Assembly: GCA_002837195.1 (NCBI GenBank)
Contig: KZ478068.1
Coordinates: 1-64,000 of the forward strand
Length of the DNA stretch: 64,000 nt
Reading direction: 5' to 3'
Source of the DNA: Enterobacterales bacterium CwR94
GTDB lineage: Bacteria; Pseudomonadota; Gammaproteobacteria; Enterobacterales; Enterobacteriaceae
Made by a program: the position numbers and the translations under genes. Under the pieces are notes generated by a model. It was not told the origin of the DNA. It saw only the letters and a program-made list of their open reading frames with translations, and ran no database searches. Position 1 is the stretch's first letter. Each line of letters starts with the position of its first letter. This document shows positions 33,303 to 41,609 of this stretch, piece after piece.

Positions 33303-35000
33303 ATGCGTCGTGCCCTGAGTAAACCTGCCACGCGCAGCCCACCACGGGGGCTGCTGTGGACGGTGTTGGTACTGCTGACCCTGTTTAGTTTGCTACCCAG
33401 TCTGCGCCTGTTAATGTCGGCCCTGGATTTTCGCCAGGGCAGTTTGTGGCGCGTGTTGAGCAGTGAGTCGACGTGGGTGGCGTTGGCGAACAGCTTCTAC
33501 ACCAGTGGATTAGGCACGCTGTTGTCGCTTATCCTGGGAGGCCTGTTTGCTTTTTGCCTGGCACTCACTGATATCCGCGCGAAAAAGCAGTGGGTGTTTT
33601 TATTTATGCTGCCGCTGATGATCCCGCCGCAGGTCACCGCGTTGAGCTGGCTGCAACTGTTTGGCCCGAGCAGCATTCTGCTAAAAAGTATCGGGATCGC
33701 GCCAGCATTTGGGACGCCGAATCCGCTCTATTCGGCGGAGGGCATCGCGTTACTGCTGGGCATTCAGCATGCACCCCTGGTCTTTCTGGCTCTGCGAACA
33801 CAATTGATGAGCCTGCCGAAAGAACAGATTGAAGCCGCACGGCTGAGCGGGGCTTCTCTGTGGCGCGTGTTTGTCGATATCGTGTTGCCGCTGTGTCGGA
33901 CGGCACTGTGGGGCGGCGGCGCCATCGCCTTTGTCTCGGCATTGGGCAACTTTGGCATTCCTGCCATGCTGGGCATTCCCATTTCGTATTACGTGCTGCC
34001 GGTGCAAATTTATCAGAGCATGTCGAGCTTTGGCCCCTCGATGCTCAGCGATGTGGCTGCGCTTTCTGTGTTAATGGGCGTGATAGCGATGGGGATTGTG
34101 TCGCTGCAATCGGTTTTACAACGCCGCCATGCATTACCGCTGATTGGTATGGCCGGGCCTGCCCTGGCGTTTCATTTGGGGCGCTGGCGTTGGCCGATTG
34201 AAATCTTGCTGGGTCTCATTCTGTGTACCATTTTACTGGCACCGCTGTTGGCGCTGGTTTTCACCTCGCTGGTCCCCACCTTGGGGGTGCCCCTGAATAG
34301 CAAAACCCTTACCTTCGCGGCCTGGCAGAGTCTGCTGGATGGGCAAAGCGTTACCTGGCGCGCATTAAGTAACAGTATGCTGCTCTCCGTTTCTGCCAGC
34401 GTGTTGTTAATGTTGCTTTGTATTCCTCTGGCCTGGCTGCTGGTGCGCTACACCAATCGGCCGCTGCGCTGGCTGCACCGCGCCATTGATATTCCCTACA
34501 CTCTGCCTGGCGTGGTATTAGCCATTGCCTTTATCTTATTGTTTGCTCGCCCTTTGCCACTGTTAGGGATCAGCCTACAGGGCACACTCATGATTATCTT
34601 TCTGGCTTACCTGGCGCGCTTTCTCACCGTCAGTTTAAAACCGGTACACACCAGCATGATGCAGCTTGATCCGGCAATGGAAGAGGCGGCCAGTTTATCG
34701 GGAGCGCATTTTCCCCAACGGCTGCGCCATATCGTGTTGCCCCTGTTGGCACCGGCCGCCTTTGCCGGGGCGCTGCTGGTGTTTTTAACCGCCGTCAATG
34801 AATTGACCGTCTCTGCCCTGTTGTGGAGTGCCGGACGTGAAACCCTCGGCGTGGTGATTTTTAATCTTGATGAAAGCGGTAATAAAGTGCTGGCCTCGGC
34901 GATCTCGGTCATGGTGGTCGCACTGGTCATGGGCGTGATGCTGCTACTCAGCGGGCTGGGCCGTTTTCTTCCCAAAGGGGTGATTCCATGGCAGAACTGA
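33303..35000 (+). CDS. ABC importer permease, two fused halves
   Basis: A 565-residue inner membrane protein with about 12 spans made of two BPD_transp_1 repeats. Each half carries an EAA-type loop for the ATPase: EQIEAARLSGASLWRVFVDIVLPLC in the first and DPAMEEAASLSGAHFPQRLRHIVLPLL in the second. This fused form is typical of SfuB/FbpB and of the PhnU-like 2-aminoethylphosphonate permeases. The start lies three bases after the binding-protein stop and the end overlaps the ATPase gene by 13 bases. Confidence 0.9.
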   Translation: MRRALSKPATRSPPRGLLWTVLVLLTLFSLLPSLRLLMSALDFRQGSLWRVLSSESTWVALANSFYTSGLGTLLSLILGGLFAFCLALTDIRAKKQWVFLFMLPLMIPPQVTALSWLQLFGPSSILLKSIGIAPAFGTPNPLYSAEGIALLLGIQHAPLVFLALRTQLMSLPKEQIEAARLSGASLWRVFVDIVLPLCRTALWGGGAIAFVSALGNFGIPAMLGIPISYYVLPVQIYQSMSSFGPSMLSDVAALSVLMGVIAMGIVSLQSVLQRRHALPLIGMAGPALAFHLGRWRWPIEILLGLILCTILLAPLLALVFTSLVPTLGVPLNSKTLTFAAWQSLLDGQSVTWRALSNSMLLSVSASVLLMLLCIPLAWLLVRYTNRPLRWLHRAIDIPYTLPGVVLAIAFILLFARPLPLLGISLQGTLMIIFLAYLARFLTVSLKPVHTSMMQLDPAMEEAASLSGAHFPQRLRHIVLPLLAPAAFAGALLVFLTAVNELTVSALLWSAGRETLGVVIFNLDESGNKVLASAISVMVVALVMGVMLLLSGLGRFLPKGVIPWQN

Positions 35001-36013
35001 TCCTTGAACAACTGCATAAACGCTATGGCGATCAAACGGTCGTCAGTGCGCTGAGTTTAACCATCCCGCAGGGGGCGTTTACCGCACTGCTTGGCCCCAG
35101 CGGTTGTGGCAAAACCACCACGTTACGCATGCTGGCCGGGTTGGAGCATCTGGACAGCGGTCGGCTCCGGTTGGGCAGCCGTGTACTGGCCGATGCCCAG
35201 CATCATACCCCGCCCGAACAACGCAACATGGGCATGGTGTTTCAATCTTATGCCTTGTGGCCGCACATGACGGTGGCCGAAAACGTCGGTTACCCGCTGA
35301 AACTGCGCAAGATGCAGGGGGCGGCACGCGAGAAAAAAATTCAGGCGGCGCTGGACGTGGTGGCATTGGGGGAATACGCCCAGCGCTCACCTCAGCAGCT
35401 CAGTGGCGGACAGCGTCAGCGTGTGGCGCTGGCCCGTTGTTTGGTGTCGGAGCCGGAAGTGGTGCTGCTGGATGAACCGCTTGCCAATCTCGATCGCCAT
35501 TTACGGGCCACCATGGAAGAGACCTTTCGTGAGTTTCATCGCCGCACGGGCGCCACCTTTGTGTATGTCACCCATGATCAGGCGGAAGCGATGGCCCTCG
35601 CCAGCGATATTGCGGTCCTGCATCAGGGCGAACTGATGCAGTGGGGCTCACCGCAGCAACTTTATCAGCACCCAAAAAGTGCCTGGGTGGCCCGTTTTAT
35701 TGGCAAGGGGAGTGTCCTTTCTGTCGTGGTCGATGACGCCGCTCCCTTACTGGAGAGCCATGCTTTGCATGTTGGCCTGGCGCAAGCTGACGGATTTCGC
35801 CAACCCGTATTAGTGCGGCCAGAGCATGTGCAGGTGGCTGACAGTGGCATCGCGGCACAAATAGAAAGCTGCGTTTATCAGGGAGAGCGTTATCTGGTGC
35901 AGTGCCGGTTAGCGGATGGGCAAAGGGTGATGGCTTTTCACTTTGCGCCGCTTAGCCGCGATCAGCGCGTCTTTTTACGCCTGCATCAAGGTTGGCGGTT
36001 GGAAGCCGCGTAA
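34988..36013 (+). CDS. ABC importer ATPase
   Basis: A 341-residue ATP-binding subunit: Walker A GPSGCGKTT (near 36), Q-loop MVFQSYALWPHMT, signature LSGGQRQRVALAR, Walker B VVLLDEPLANLD, switch His in VYVTHDQAEAM, plus a C-terminal TOBE-type regulatory domain (RPEHVQVADSGI). It powers the fused permease. The start ATGGCAGAACTGA overlaps the permease stop. Confidence 0.93.
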   Translation: MAELILEQLHKRYGDQTVVSALSLTIPQGAFTALLGPSGCGKTTTLRMLAGLEHLDSGRLRLGSRVLADAQHHTPPEQRNMGMVFQSYALWPHMTVAENVGYPLKLRKMQGAAREKKIQAALDVVALGEYAQRSPQQLSGGQRQRVALARCLVSEPEVVLLDEPLANLDRHLRATMEETFREFHRRTGATFVYVTHDQAEAMALASDIAVLHQGELMQWGSPQQLYQHPKSAWVARFIGKGSVLSVVVDDAAPLLESHALHVGLAQADGFRQPVLVRPEHVQVADSGIAAQIESCVYQGERYLVQCRLADGQRVMAFHFAPLSRDQRVFLRLHQGWRLEAA

Positions 36014-36061
36014 ATATGCGAAATAATCCCCTTCTTTGCGCGCCTTTTATTGAGAGCCTCC

Positions 36062-36631
36062 ATGTCGCTTATCGCTAAACCTTTTGTCTTTATTCGTCAC
36101 GGTGAAACCCCACTGAACCGCGCTAATGTGATCGGCGGCAGCACGGATGTCCCCCTGACGGAGGCCGGAGAGCTGCAAGCGCAAGCCGCGGCCAGCGTGC
36201 TGGCACAGCGTGAGTGGTCCTGTCTGGTGGTCAGTCCGATGTTGCGGACGCGACAGACGGCCGCACTGGCACTGCCAGGGCGTGATATGGTGTTGGTCGA
36301 GGGGATCCGCGAGCGTGACTGGGGCGCATTAGAAGGGCGACCGCTCAGCGAGCAACCCGCCTATGAAAGCACGCCGCCAGAAGGGGAAGCCTGGGATGAT
36401 TTTTGCCTGCGCGTGACAAGCGCATTAAATCGTGTGTTGCAGGATTACGACACACCCGTGGTGGTGGCACATTCAGGCGTGTTCCGCGTTCTGCGTCTGC
36501 TGGCAACCGGAACGCCATATGGACCCCGGATTGGCAACGGTGTCCCCATGTGGATCCAGCCGGGGACAACGCCTGACGCCTGGCGCATCGAACCGCTGAC
36601 CGACTGGCTCCGCGTGACGCAAGGCGAGTAA
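36062..36631 (+). CDS. Histidine phosphatase (phosphoglycerate mutase-like)
   Basis: The 189-residue protein has the phospho-His motif FIRHGETPLNRANVIGG, a second Arg in SPMLRTRQTAA, catalytic Glu in RERDWGALEG, and the C-terminal His in VVVAHSGVFRVLR. These make it a branch-1 histidine phosphatase, cytoplasmic, acting on a small phosphate ester. I start at 36062, the first ATG, about 50 bases after the ATPase stop. Being last in the ABC operon, it may dephosphorylate the imported compound; this is a guess from position. A housekeeping substrate cannot be excluded. Confidence 0.87.
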   Translation: MSLIAKPFVFIRHGETPLNRANVIGGSTDVPLTEAGELQAQAAASVLAQREWSCLVVSPMLRTRQTAALALPGRDMVLVEGIRERDWGALEGRPLSEQPAYESTPPEGEAWDDFCLRVTSALNRVLQDYDTPVVVAHSGVFRVLRLLATGTPYGPRIGNGVPMWIQPGTTPDAWRIEPLTDWLRVTQGE

Positions 36632-36671
36632 GCGCGATGTGGATTTCATTCTGGTTTGTTTCCTAAAAATA

Positions 36672-36694
36672 CCCGGTTATCTGCAATAACCGGG
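36672..36694. terminator. Bidirectional terminator
   Basis: CCCGGTTAT-CTGCA-ATAACCGGG forms a 9-pair stem, with T-rich flanks on both strands (ATTTT on the right and, on the minus strand, TATTTTT). It serves the phosphatase gene and the convergent transporter genes. Confidence 0.88.
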
Positions 36695-36719
36695 CAATTT
36701 TGCAGGCTACATTCCCGAG

Positions 36720-37181
36720 TTAATCCACTGCTTTACCGACATCCTGGTTACTGCGATAGATAAACCAGAGCGCGGCGGCAAGACAGACGATAGCCGCGAG
36801 GCGATGGGTGGAAAAGGGAATCGCTGTGTTACCCAGCCAGCCATAATTATCTATCAGCAGGCTCATGGTTAATTGCCCGAAGATGACGGCAACCGTGGCG
36901 ACCGCAGTGCCAATACGCTGCACGGCAAGGACCATAATCACAATATAGGGGACGCCAAACAGTGCGCCAATCAGTTGCCATTTGGGCACATCCATCAGTG
37001 TTAAAGGGTGGGCAGATTCAAAAAAGAAAATCAGTAACCCTGTGATCAGCGCGCCCACGGAAAAGGTCAGAAACGCACAGCGAAACACGCCCACTTTAGA
37101 TCCCAACTGACCATTAATTGCCGCCTGCACGCTGAGTAAAGCGCCGCCCAGCACGGCTAATATCACCATCAATACCGCCAT
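36720..37181 (-). CDS. DMT-superfamily small transporter, DUF606/YdcZ type (half 2)
   Basis: The 153-residue membrane protein has five hydrophobic spans and the family pattern GGALLSVQAAINGQLGSKVG near the start, FGVPYIVIMVLAVQRIGTAVATVAVIFGQLTMSLLIDNYGWLG in the middle. Members of DUF606 function as pairs of half-size transporters. Its partner is the next gene upstream, three bases away on the same strand. Substrate unknown. Confidence 0.87.
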   Translation of the reverse strand: MAVLMVILAVLGGALLSVQAAINGQLGSKVGVFRCAFLTFSVGALITGLLIFFFESAHPLTLMDVPKWQLIGALFGVPYIVIMVLAVQRIGTAVATVAVIFGQLTMSLLIDNYGWLGNTAIPFSTHRLAAIVCLAAALWFIYRSNQDVGKAVD

Positions 37182-37184
37182 TCT

Positions 37185-37619
37185 TTATCCCCTTGCCACC
37201 AGCACCAGTGCGATGACGATCAGTCCCAATGCCAGCAAGCGCTGGCGGTTAACCGGTCGGCGTTCGCTGCCTAACAGACCGAAGTGATCGATCACCACAC
37301 TCTTAAAGACCTGACCCACCAAAATACCAATCATGGTCATGGCAATGCCGATAACCGGGGTCGCCAGCGTCAGGATCACCACATAGGCGGGCCCCAGCAC
37401 ACCGCCCAGTAACTGCCAGCCGGGTTGAGCCAACAGCGAAGGGCCCTGGCGCGGGCTAAAAAACAGCATCAGTAAAAAGGTGAGTGCGGCCCCCACACTG
37501 AAAATACTAAAGGTTGCCCATAAATCACCGACAGCATGTCCCAGCGGGCCTAACAGCCCGGCTTCAACGGAGAGTCCCATGCCTGCGGCAATCACGAATA
37601 AAAGTAAAATAAGCTGCAT
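37185..37619 (-). CDS. DMT-superfamily small transporter, DUF606/YdcZ type (half 1)
   Basis: A 144-residue membrane protein homologous to its neighbour: AAGMGLSVEAGLLGPLGHAVG, GPAYVVILTLATPVIGIAMTMIGILVGQVFKSVVIDHFGLLG. First gene of the two-gene transporter operon and divergent from a LysR regulator whose start lies 99 bases away. The pair probably assembles with opposite topology into one exporter or importer. Confidence 0.87.
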   Translation of the reverse strand: MQLILLLFVIAAGMGLSVEAGLLGPLGHAVGDLWATFSIFSVGAALTFLLMLFFSPRQGPSLLAQPGWQLLGGVLGPAYVVILTLATPVIGIAMTMIGILVGQVFKSVVIDHFGLLGSERRPVNRQRLLALGLIVIALVLVARG

Positions 37620-37717
37620 CGCTGTCCTGCCTTGTCTTGAGTGGTGGGCAGCTTAGGGCAATTGAATAGCGCGAAAAACGGTATAATTCATGAAACAACA
37701 TTGCGAGATGTGCATTA

Positions 37718-38650
37718 ATGATCGGTTCCGGAGCCGTAACGCTGCGCGCGTTACATATTTTTGTGGCGGTGTTCGATACGCAAAATTTTTCTGTGGTGGC
37801 GCGCCGGGAGGATATGTCACCGTCTACGGTTTCACGCATTATTCACCAGCTTGAGGACGCTATCGGCCAGCAGTTGTTTTACCGTAATACGCGTGCGGTG
37901 ATCCCAACGGAAACCGGAAGGGTGTTTGTAGAAAGCGCGCGTAAAATGGTGGTGCAGATGCAGGAAGCCGAGCGTGCACTGCAAGCGCGTGTGGAAGAGC
38001 CTTCGGGCGTGATACGCATCAATGCGCCGGTGTTTTTCGGTCAACACCACATTGCACCGTGGTTAGGCGGTTTGGCGCAGCGCTACCCGCGTTTATCCGT
38101 GGAGCTGACACTGAATGATGATCTGATTGATCCTCATCGCGATGCGACCGATCTGTTGTTTCGCATTGGAACGCTGACCGACTCCAGTTTTCATGCGCGG
38201 GTGTTTGGCCCGCAGCGCTATTTTCTGGCGGCGTCTCCGGCGTATATTCGCCACCATCCTGCGCTGTGCGAACCGGAATCGTTAGCCGCACATGATTGCC
38301 TGGTTTATAAAGGGCATGCCGGGCCGAATCGCTGGTTATTTCGCAAACCGGGTCAACCTTGGGTGCACTATCCCGTCACGCCACGGCTGGCGTCGAATGA
38401 CGCCTTAACTCTGCTCACCGCGGCAGCCACCGGAATGGGCGTGGTGCTGTTTCCTGACTGGTTGCTTGGCGACAGCATCAAAAAAGGCGCGTTAGTGCCA
38501 TTGGCAACCGGGTACGAGGTTGCGATTCAAACTGAACAGCAGCATGTGGCGGCCATTTATCCACATGCGCGCTACGCTCCCTTCGCCGTTCGTGCCGTTA
38601 TTGATTACTTTGTCGATGTTTTCGGTCAGCCTCTGTACTGGCAGCCCTGA
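37718..38650 (+). CDS. LysR-family transcriptional regulator
   Basis: A 310-residue regulator with N-terminal helix-turn-helix (LRALHIFVAVFDTQNFSVVARREDMSPSTVSRIIHQLEDAIG) and the CrgA-like effector domain (VIRINAPVFFGQHHIAPWLGGLAQRYPRLSVELTL). LysR proteins usually control the divergent neighbour, here the DUF606 pair. The inducer is not known. AscG- or benzoate-type specificity cannot be read from the sequence. Confidence 0.9.
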   Translation: MIGSGAVTLRALHIFVAVFDTQNFSVVARREDMSPSTVSRIIHQLEDAIGQQLFYRNTRAVIPTETGRVFVESARKMVVQMQEAERALQARVEEPSGVIRINAPVFFGQHHIAPWLGGLAQRYPRLSVELTLNDDLIDPHRDATDLLFRIGTLTDSSFHARVFGPQRYFLAASPAYIRHHPALCEPESLAAHDCLVYKGHAGPNRWLFRKPGQPWVHYPVTPRLASNDALTLLTAAATGMGVVLFPDWLLGDSIKKGALVPLATGYEVAIQTEQQHVAAIYPHARYAPFAVRAVIDYFVDVFGQPLYWQP

Positions 38651-38725
38651 TTCACGCCTGACTTTTACCGTTCCCGCTATACTGCTAACAGCATGAATCG
38701 CTGACACGCTTCAACCAGGGGTTTT

Positions 38726-39079
38726 ATGAGAAAGAACTGGGATTTGATTCGCGATATTTTGTTGAAAGCCGATGAGCTGGAGCCGAATTACTCTTTTAAT
38801 GAGAATGATTTAGCAAAATACGATTACCGAGAGACCGCCAGGCACCTCGTTATGTTGGCGAACATGGGCTTTATTATCCATGTCGATCCTCATACCATTG
38901 CCTACCAAACCCGTATCTGCTGTGGCCTGACCCGTGAAGGGGATGAATTTTTGGAGATGATTCGCGATCCGATTATCTGGGAACGAGCGAAAACAATTCT
39001 AAAAGATAAAGGCTTAGAGATGACATCGCATACGCTGCGTGCGGCCACGGCTAAAGCTATTGCGCTCATATTGAAATAG
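38726..39079 (+). CDS. DUF2513 family protein
   Basis: A 117-residue protein starting MRKNWDLIRDILLKADELEP, the hallmark of DUF2513, with a small winged-helix-like middle (YDYRETARHLVMLANMGFIIH) and GLTREGDEFLEMIRDPIIWERAK. DUF2513 genes are common on phages and islands and their function is unknown. It is followed 15 bases later by a kinase gene but may be independent. Confidence 0.8.
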   Translation: MRKNWDLIRDILLKADELEPNYSFNENDLAKYDYRETARHLVMLANMGFIIHVDPHTIAYQTRICCGLTREGDEFLEMIRDPIIWERAKTILKDKGLEMTSHTLRAATAKAIALILK

Positions 39080-39094
39080 CGCTGAAGGACACTC

Positions 39095-40420
39095 TTGTTG
39101 AAAGGAAACTGGAAAGCCGGATTTGCTATCTGGTTATTGCTCTGCTTGCTGACCGCCATCGCGATGGGGGTCTGGCAGGTACGTCAATTGCATCAACACT
39201 ATAACGATACCTTTTATACCCTGCAGCGCACGCTGAGCAATTTATTGACGCAGAATGAAACCTTCTTGCCTCTGCTCAGTGGCGACGAGTCTTTAGAAAC
39301 GCTGCGACATAAATTTCCCCAGGTGGTGGCGATTGAGAAAATCGGTGAACGTCCGCTGCAAGGAGAGCGGGTCGAGCCTGCGAGCGACGGCCGTTACTGG
39401 TTGTATAACCCTTACCGGCGCACCCGATTTTTGATCGATTTGCAAGAACCGCTCAATCAAACTCAGCCTTTTCACTATCTGGCATTAACCTGGCATCAGC
39501 AGGTGGTGGTGCAGCGCGGTGACAAGCAGGCGGGCAGTTTTTGGCAATGGCGGCAACAACTGACCCATCCCTTACAGCCCTTTACGCTGCAAGCCGAAGC
39601 CAATCCGCAATGGCAGCAGCTTCCTCTGTTGCCGATGTTATTGATGTCTGGCGTATGGTTCGCGTTGATTGCCACTGTGCTGGTGCTGTTACACGGGCGT
39701 AAAGAGAAGCGTCAAGCTGACGAACGCGCGCACTATTATCAACACTCGCGCCTTAATGCGCTGGGTGAAATCACCGCTGGCATGGTGCATGAAATTAATC
39801 AGCCGCTGACGGCTATCCAAAATTACGTGCACAGTGCGCAGCGGTTGGTGGCGAAACAGAACTATGCCCTGTTGCCCGATGCACTCACTGCCGTGCTGAC
39901 GCAAACTCAGCGGATTGGCGATTTATTAAAACGCTTTCGCGACAACGTGTCGCAAAAAGAGGTGCAGCTAGAGGCGGTGAACATCGTGGAATTGACCTCC
40001 CGCGTGGCATCACTGCTGGAGCGTGAAATCCGCCTGGGACAAATTCAACTGCGCACGCAATTTTTAACCGGTTCTGAACGGGTCTGTGCCGATGCGCTAT
40101 GGCTGGAGCAGATTTTTCATAACCTGATTAGCAATGCGGTGCAGGCGCAGCAGGGGCAACCGCAGGGAATGGTAAGCGTTGCCAGCGCTCGAGACGGTGA
40201 GCAGGTGGAAATTCGTATCACCGATGCCGGGCCCGGTTTTTCCGATGAGGCGCTGGCGCAGGCGTTTATGCCGTTTTACACCACGCGTAAAGAGGGTATT
40301 GGATTGGGGATGCCCTTAACGGAAACGCTGATTTTGCGGATGAACGGGCAGATTGCTCTGAGTAATCTGCCTGCGGGGGGCGCATGTGTTACCGTGCGCT
40401 TACCGGTGGCAAAGGAGTAG
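39095..40420 (+). CDS. Sensor histidine kinase (DctB/FixL-type core)
   Basis: The 441-residue inner membrane kinase has a span at about 8-30, a periplasmic part of roughly 145 residues without a recognised fold, a second span near 178-205, HisKA with MVHEINQPLTAIQNY (His near 230), and HATPase with NLISNAVQAQ, DAGPGFSDEA and GIGLGMPLTETL. The HEINQP box is that of the DctB/FixL/TtrS group. The start codon is TTG (39095, or the next TTG at 39098), with AAGGA just upstream; no ATG fits the first membrane span. The regulator follows after three bases. Stimulus unknown. Confidence 0.88.
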   Translation: MLKGNWKAGFAIWLLLCLLTAIAMGVWQVRQLHQHYNDTFYTLQRTLSNLLTQNETFLPLLSGDESLETLRHKFPQVVAIEKIGERPLQGERVEPASDGRYWLYNPYRRTRFLIDLQEPLNQTQPFHYLALTWHQQVVVQRGDKQAGSFWQWRQQLTHPLQPFTLQAEANPQWQQLPLLPMLLMSGVWFALIATVLVLLHGRKEKRQADERAHYYQHSRLNALGEITAGMVHEINQPLTAIQNYVHSAQRLVAKQNYALLPDALTAVLTQTQRIGDLLKRFRDNVSQKEVQLEAVNIVELTSRVASLLEREIRLGQIQLRTQFLTGSERVCADALWLEQIFHNLISNAVQAQQGQPQGMVSVASARDGEQVEIRITDAGPGFSDEALAQAFMPFYTTRKEGIGLGMPLTETLILRMNGQIALSNLPAGGACVTVRLPVAKE

Positions 40421-40423
40421 CGG

Positions 40424-41038
40424 ATGCAGAAAATTTATATTGTCGATGACGATGCCTCAGTACGTGAGTCACTGCATTTTCTTATGCAATCGATGGGCTG
40501 GCAGGCGGAGATATTTTCGGGGATTGATGCCTTTTTACAGCACACGGCGGAGCACCATACGCTGACGGGATGTTTGCTGCTGGACGTGCGCATGCCCGGT
40601 AAGAGCGGGCTTGCCTGGCTGGAAGAGGGGGAAACGCCTTTTCCATTGCTGCCCGTCATTGTGATGACAGGACATGGCACGATAGAGACTTGTCGGCGTG
40701 CCTTTCGCCATGGGGCCTTTGAGTTTTACACCAAGCCGCTGGATGTGGATGCGCTGATTGAAACCATTAACGGGGCGCTGCAAGAGAGCGAGCAGCGTGA
40801 GTCGGCGTGGAGCGCGCAGCAGCAACTGAGCCAGCGCTATGCGCAACTCAGCGTGCGTGAGCGCGAAGTATTAAGTTTGCTGGTGGAGGGACAAACCAGC
40901 AAAGAGATTGGCCGCTTGCTCGATCTCTCCCCACGCACGGTGGATGCGCATCGGGCTTCTATTTTTCAGAAGGTGGGCGTCAGTAACCTGGCGCAGGTTA
41001 TCCGTGATTATCAACGACTGCATCCCGCGGCGTCATAG
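40424..41038 (+). CDS. FixJ-type response regulator
   Basis: A 204-residue protein: receiver (KIYIVDDDASVRESL, phospho-acceptor Asp in LLLDVRMPGKSG near 53, Thr in VIVMTGHGTIE, Lys in FYTKPLD) and LuxR output helix-turn-helix (LSVREREVLSLLVEGQTSKEIGRLLDLSPRTVDAHRASIFQKVGV). The FixJ/TtrR/StyR subfamily usually activates a nearby transport or respiratory gene; the candidates here are only the flanking genes. Three bases separate it from its kinase. Confidence 0.92.
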   Translation: MQKIYIVDDDASVRESLHFLMQSMGWQAEIFSGIDAFLQHTAEHHTLTGCLLLDVRMPGKSGLAWLEEGETPFPLLPVIVMTGHGTIETCRRAFRHGAFEFYTKPLDVDALIETINGALQESEQRESAWSAQQQLSQRYAQLSVREREVLSLLVEGQTSKEIGRLLDLSPRTVDAHRASIFQKVGVSNLAQVIRDYQRLHPAAS

Positions 41039-41046
41039 GCATCTCT

Positions 41047-41220
41047 TTAATGAAAATCCGGCGCGGGAAAGTGGCCGCAGTCACTTTGGCTGGGGCTGCT
41101 TCCGCCCGCACAGCTTTCCGCCCGCGATTGCTGCACTGGCTGTTTTTCTTCCGGGGCAAACGGACCGCCGCTGCAGGCCGAGAGTAAAACGATAATAAGT
41201 GACAAACTGACATAACGCAT
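41047..41220 (-). CDS. Small outer-envelope lipoprotein (57 residues)
   Basis: A short minus-strand gene: MRYVSLSLIIVLLSACSGGP and a polar tail with two more cysteines (ESCAGGS, SDCGHF). LLSAC is a lipobox, so Cys16 would be lipidated; Ser at +2 predicts outer membrane sorting. AAGGAG lies six bases before the ATG. It is convergent with the regulator gene. Too small for family assignment by eye, but signal, lipobox and ribosome site make it credible. Confidence 0.75.
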   Translation of the reverse strand: MRYVSLSLIIVLLSACSGGPFAPEEKQPVQQSRAESCAGGSSPSQSDCGHFPAPDFH

Positions 41221-41330
41221 ATCCGCTCCTTACAGTAAGAAGGTGAGAGCAAACAGACGTCGGTGGCCATCGGGGATCGTTGACCAGGGGCGTGTCTTAT
41301 CAGTGTGGCAGGCGTGGTGAGGGTGTCAAT

Positions 41331-41504
41331 TTAGAACAGGGCAAACAGCAATACGACGGGAAAGCTCATCGGCCAGGTGGCGCCGATAAGCGTAGCGCTG
41401 AGCAGGCGCATACTCAGGCGATCGCGGGCAATAAAAAAAGTGATCAGTGCAGCAATACCGCCCATGGCGGCGTAAAAAATCAGCATGTGTTGATAAAGCG
41501 TCAT
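41331..41504 (-). CDS. ortT: OrtT, GhoT-family membrane toxin
   Basis: A 57-residue two-span membrane peptide, MTLYQHMLIFYAAMGGIAAL...RLSMRLLSATLIGATWPMSFPV. It matches E. coli OrtT (YdcX) almost position by position and GhoT more distantly (LLSAFLVGITWPMSLPVALLFSLF). These proteins damage membrane potential; OrtT is called an orphan toxin because it has no GhoS-like antitoxin gene, and none is seen here. I start at the ATG at 41504; the longer frame from 41600 runs over an FNR-like site. Confidence 0.9.
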   Translation of the reverse strand: MTLYQHMLIFYAAMGGIAALITFFIARDRLSMRLLSATLIGATWPMSFPVVLLFALF

Positions 41505-41558
41505 CGGGTTTCCGCACAAATCGTCAAAGATTAATCCGTGCGCACTATGCGGATTTAT

Positions 41559-41573
41559 GTGATGTAGATCAAG
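41559..41573 (-). promoter_or_regulatory. FNR-like site upstream of ortT
   Basis: On the minus strand TTGATCTACATCAC fits the FNR consensus TTGAT-N4-ATCAA in nine of ten positions. It is about 60 bases before the ortT start, a usual place for FNR activation of this small gene under low oxygen. Confidence 0.6.
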
Positions 41574-41609
41574 TTTTTTTGGCGGTGACGTTGCCATCAC
41601 CGCCGAGTA

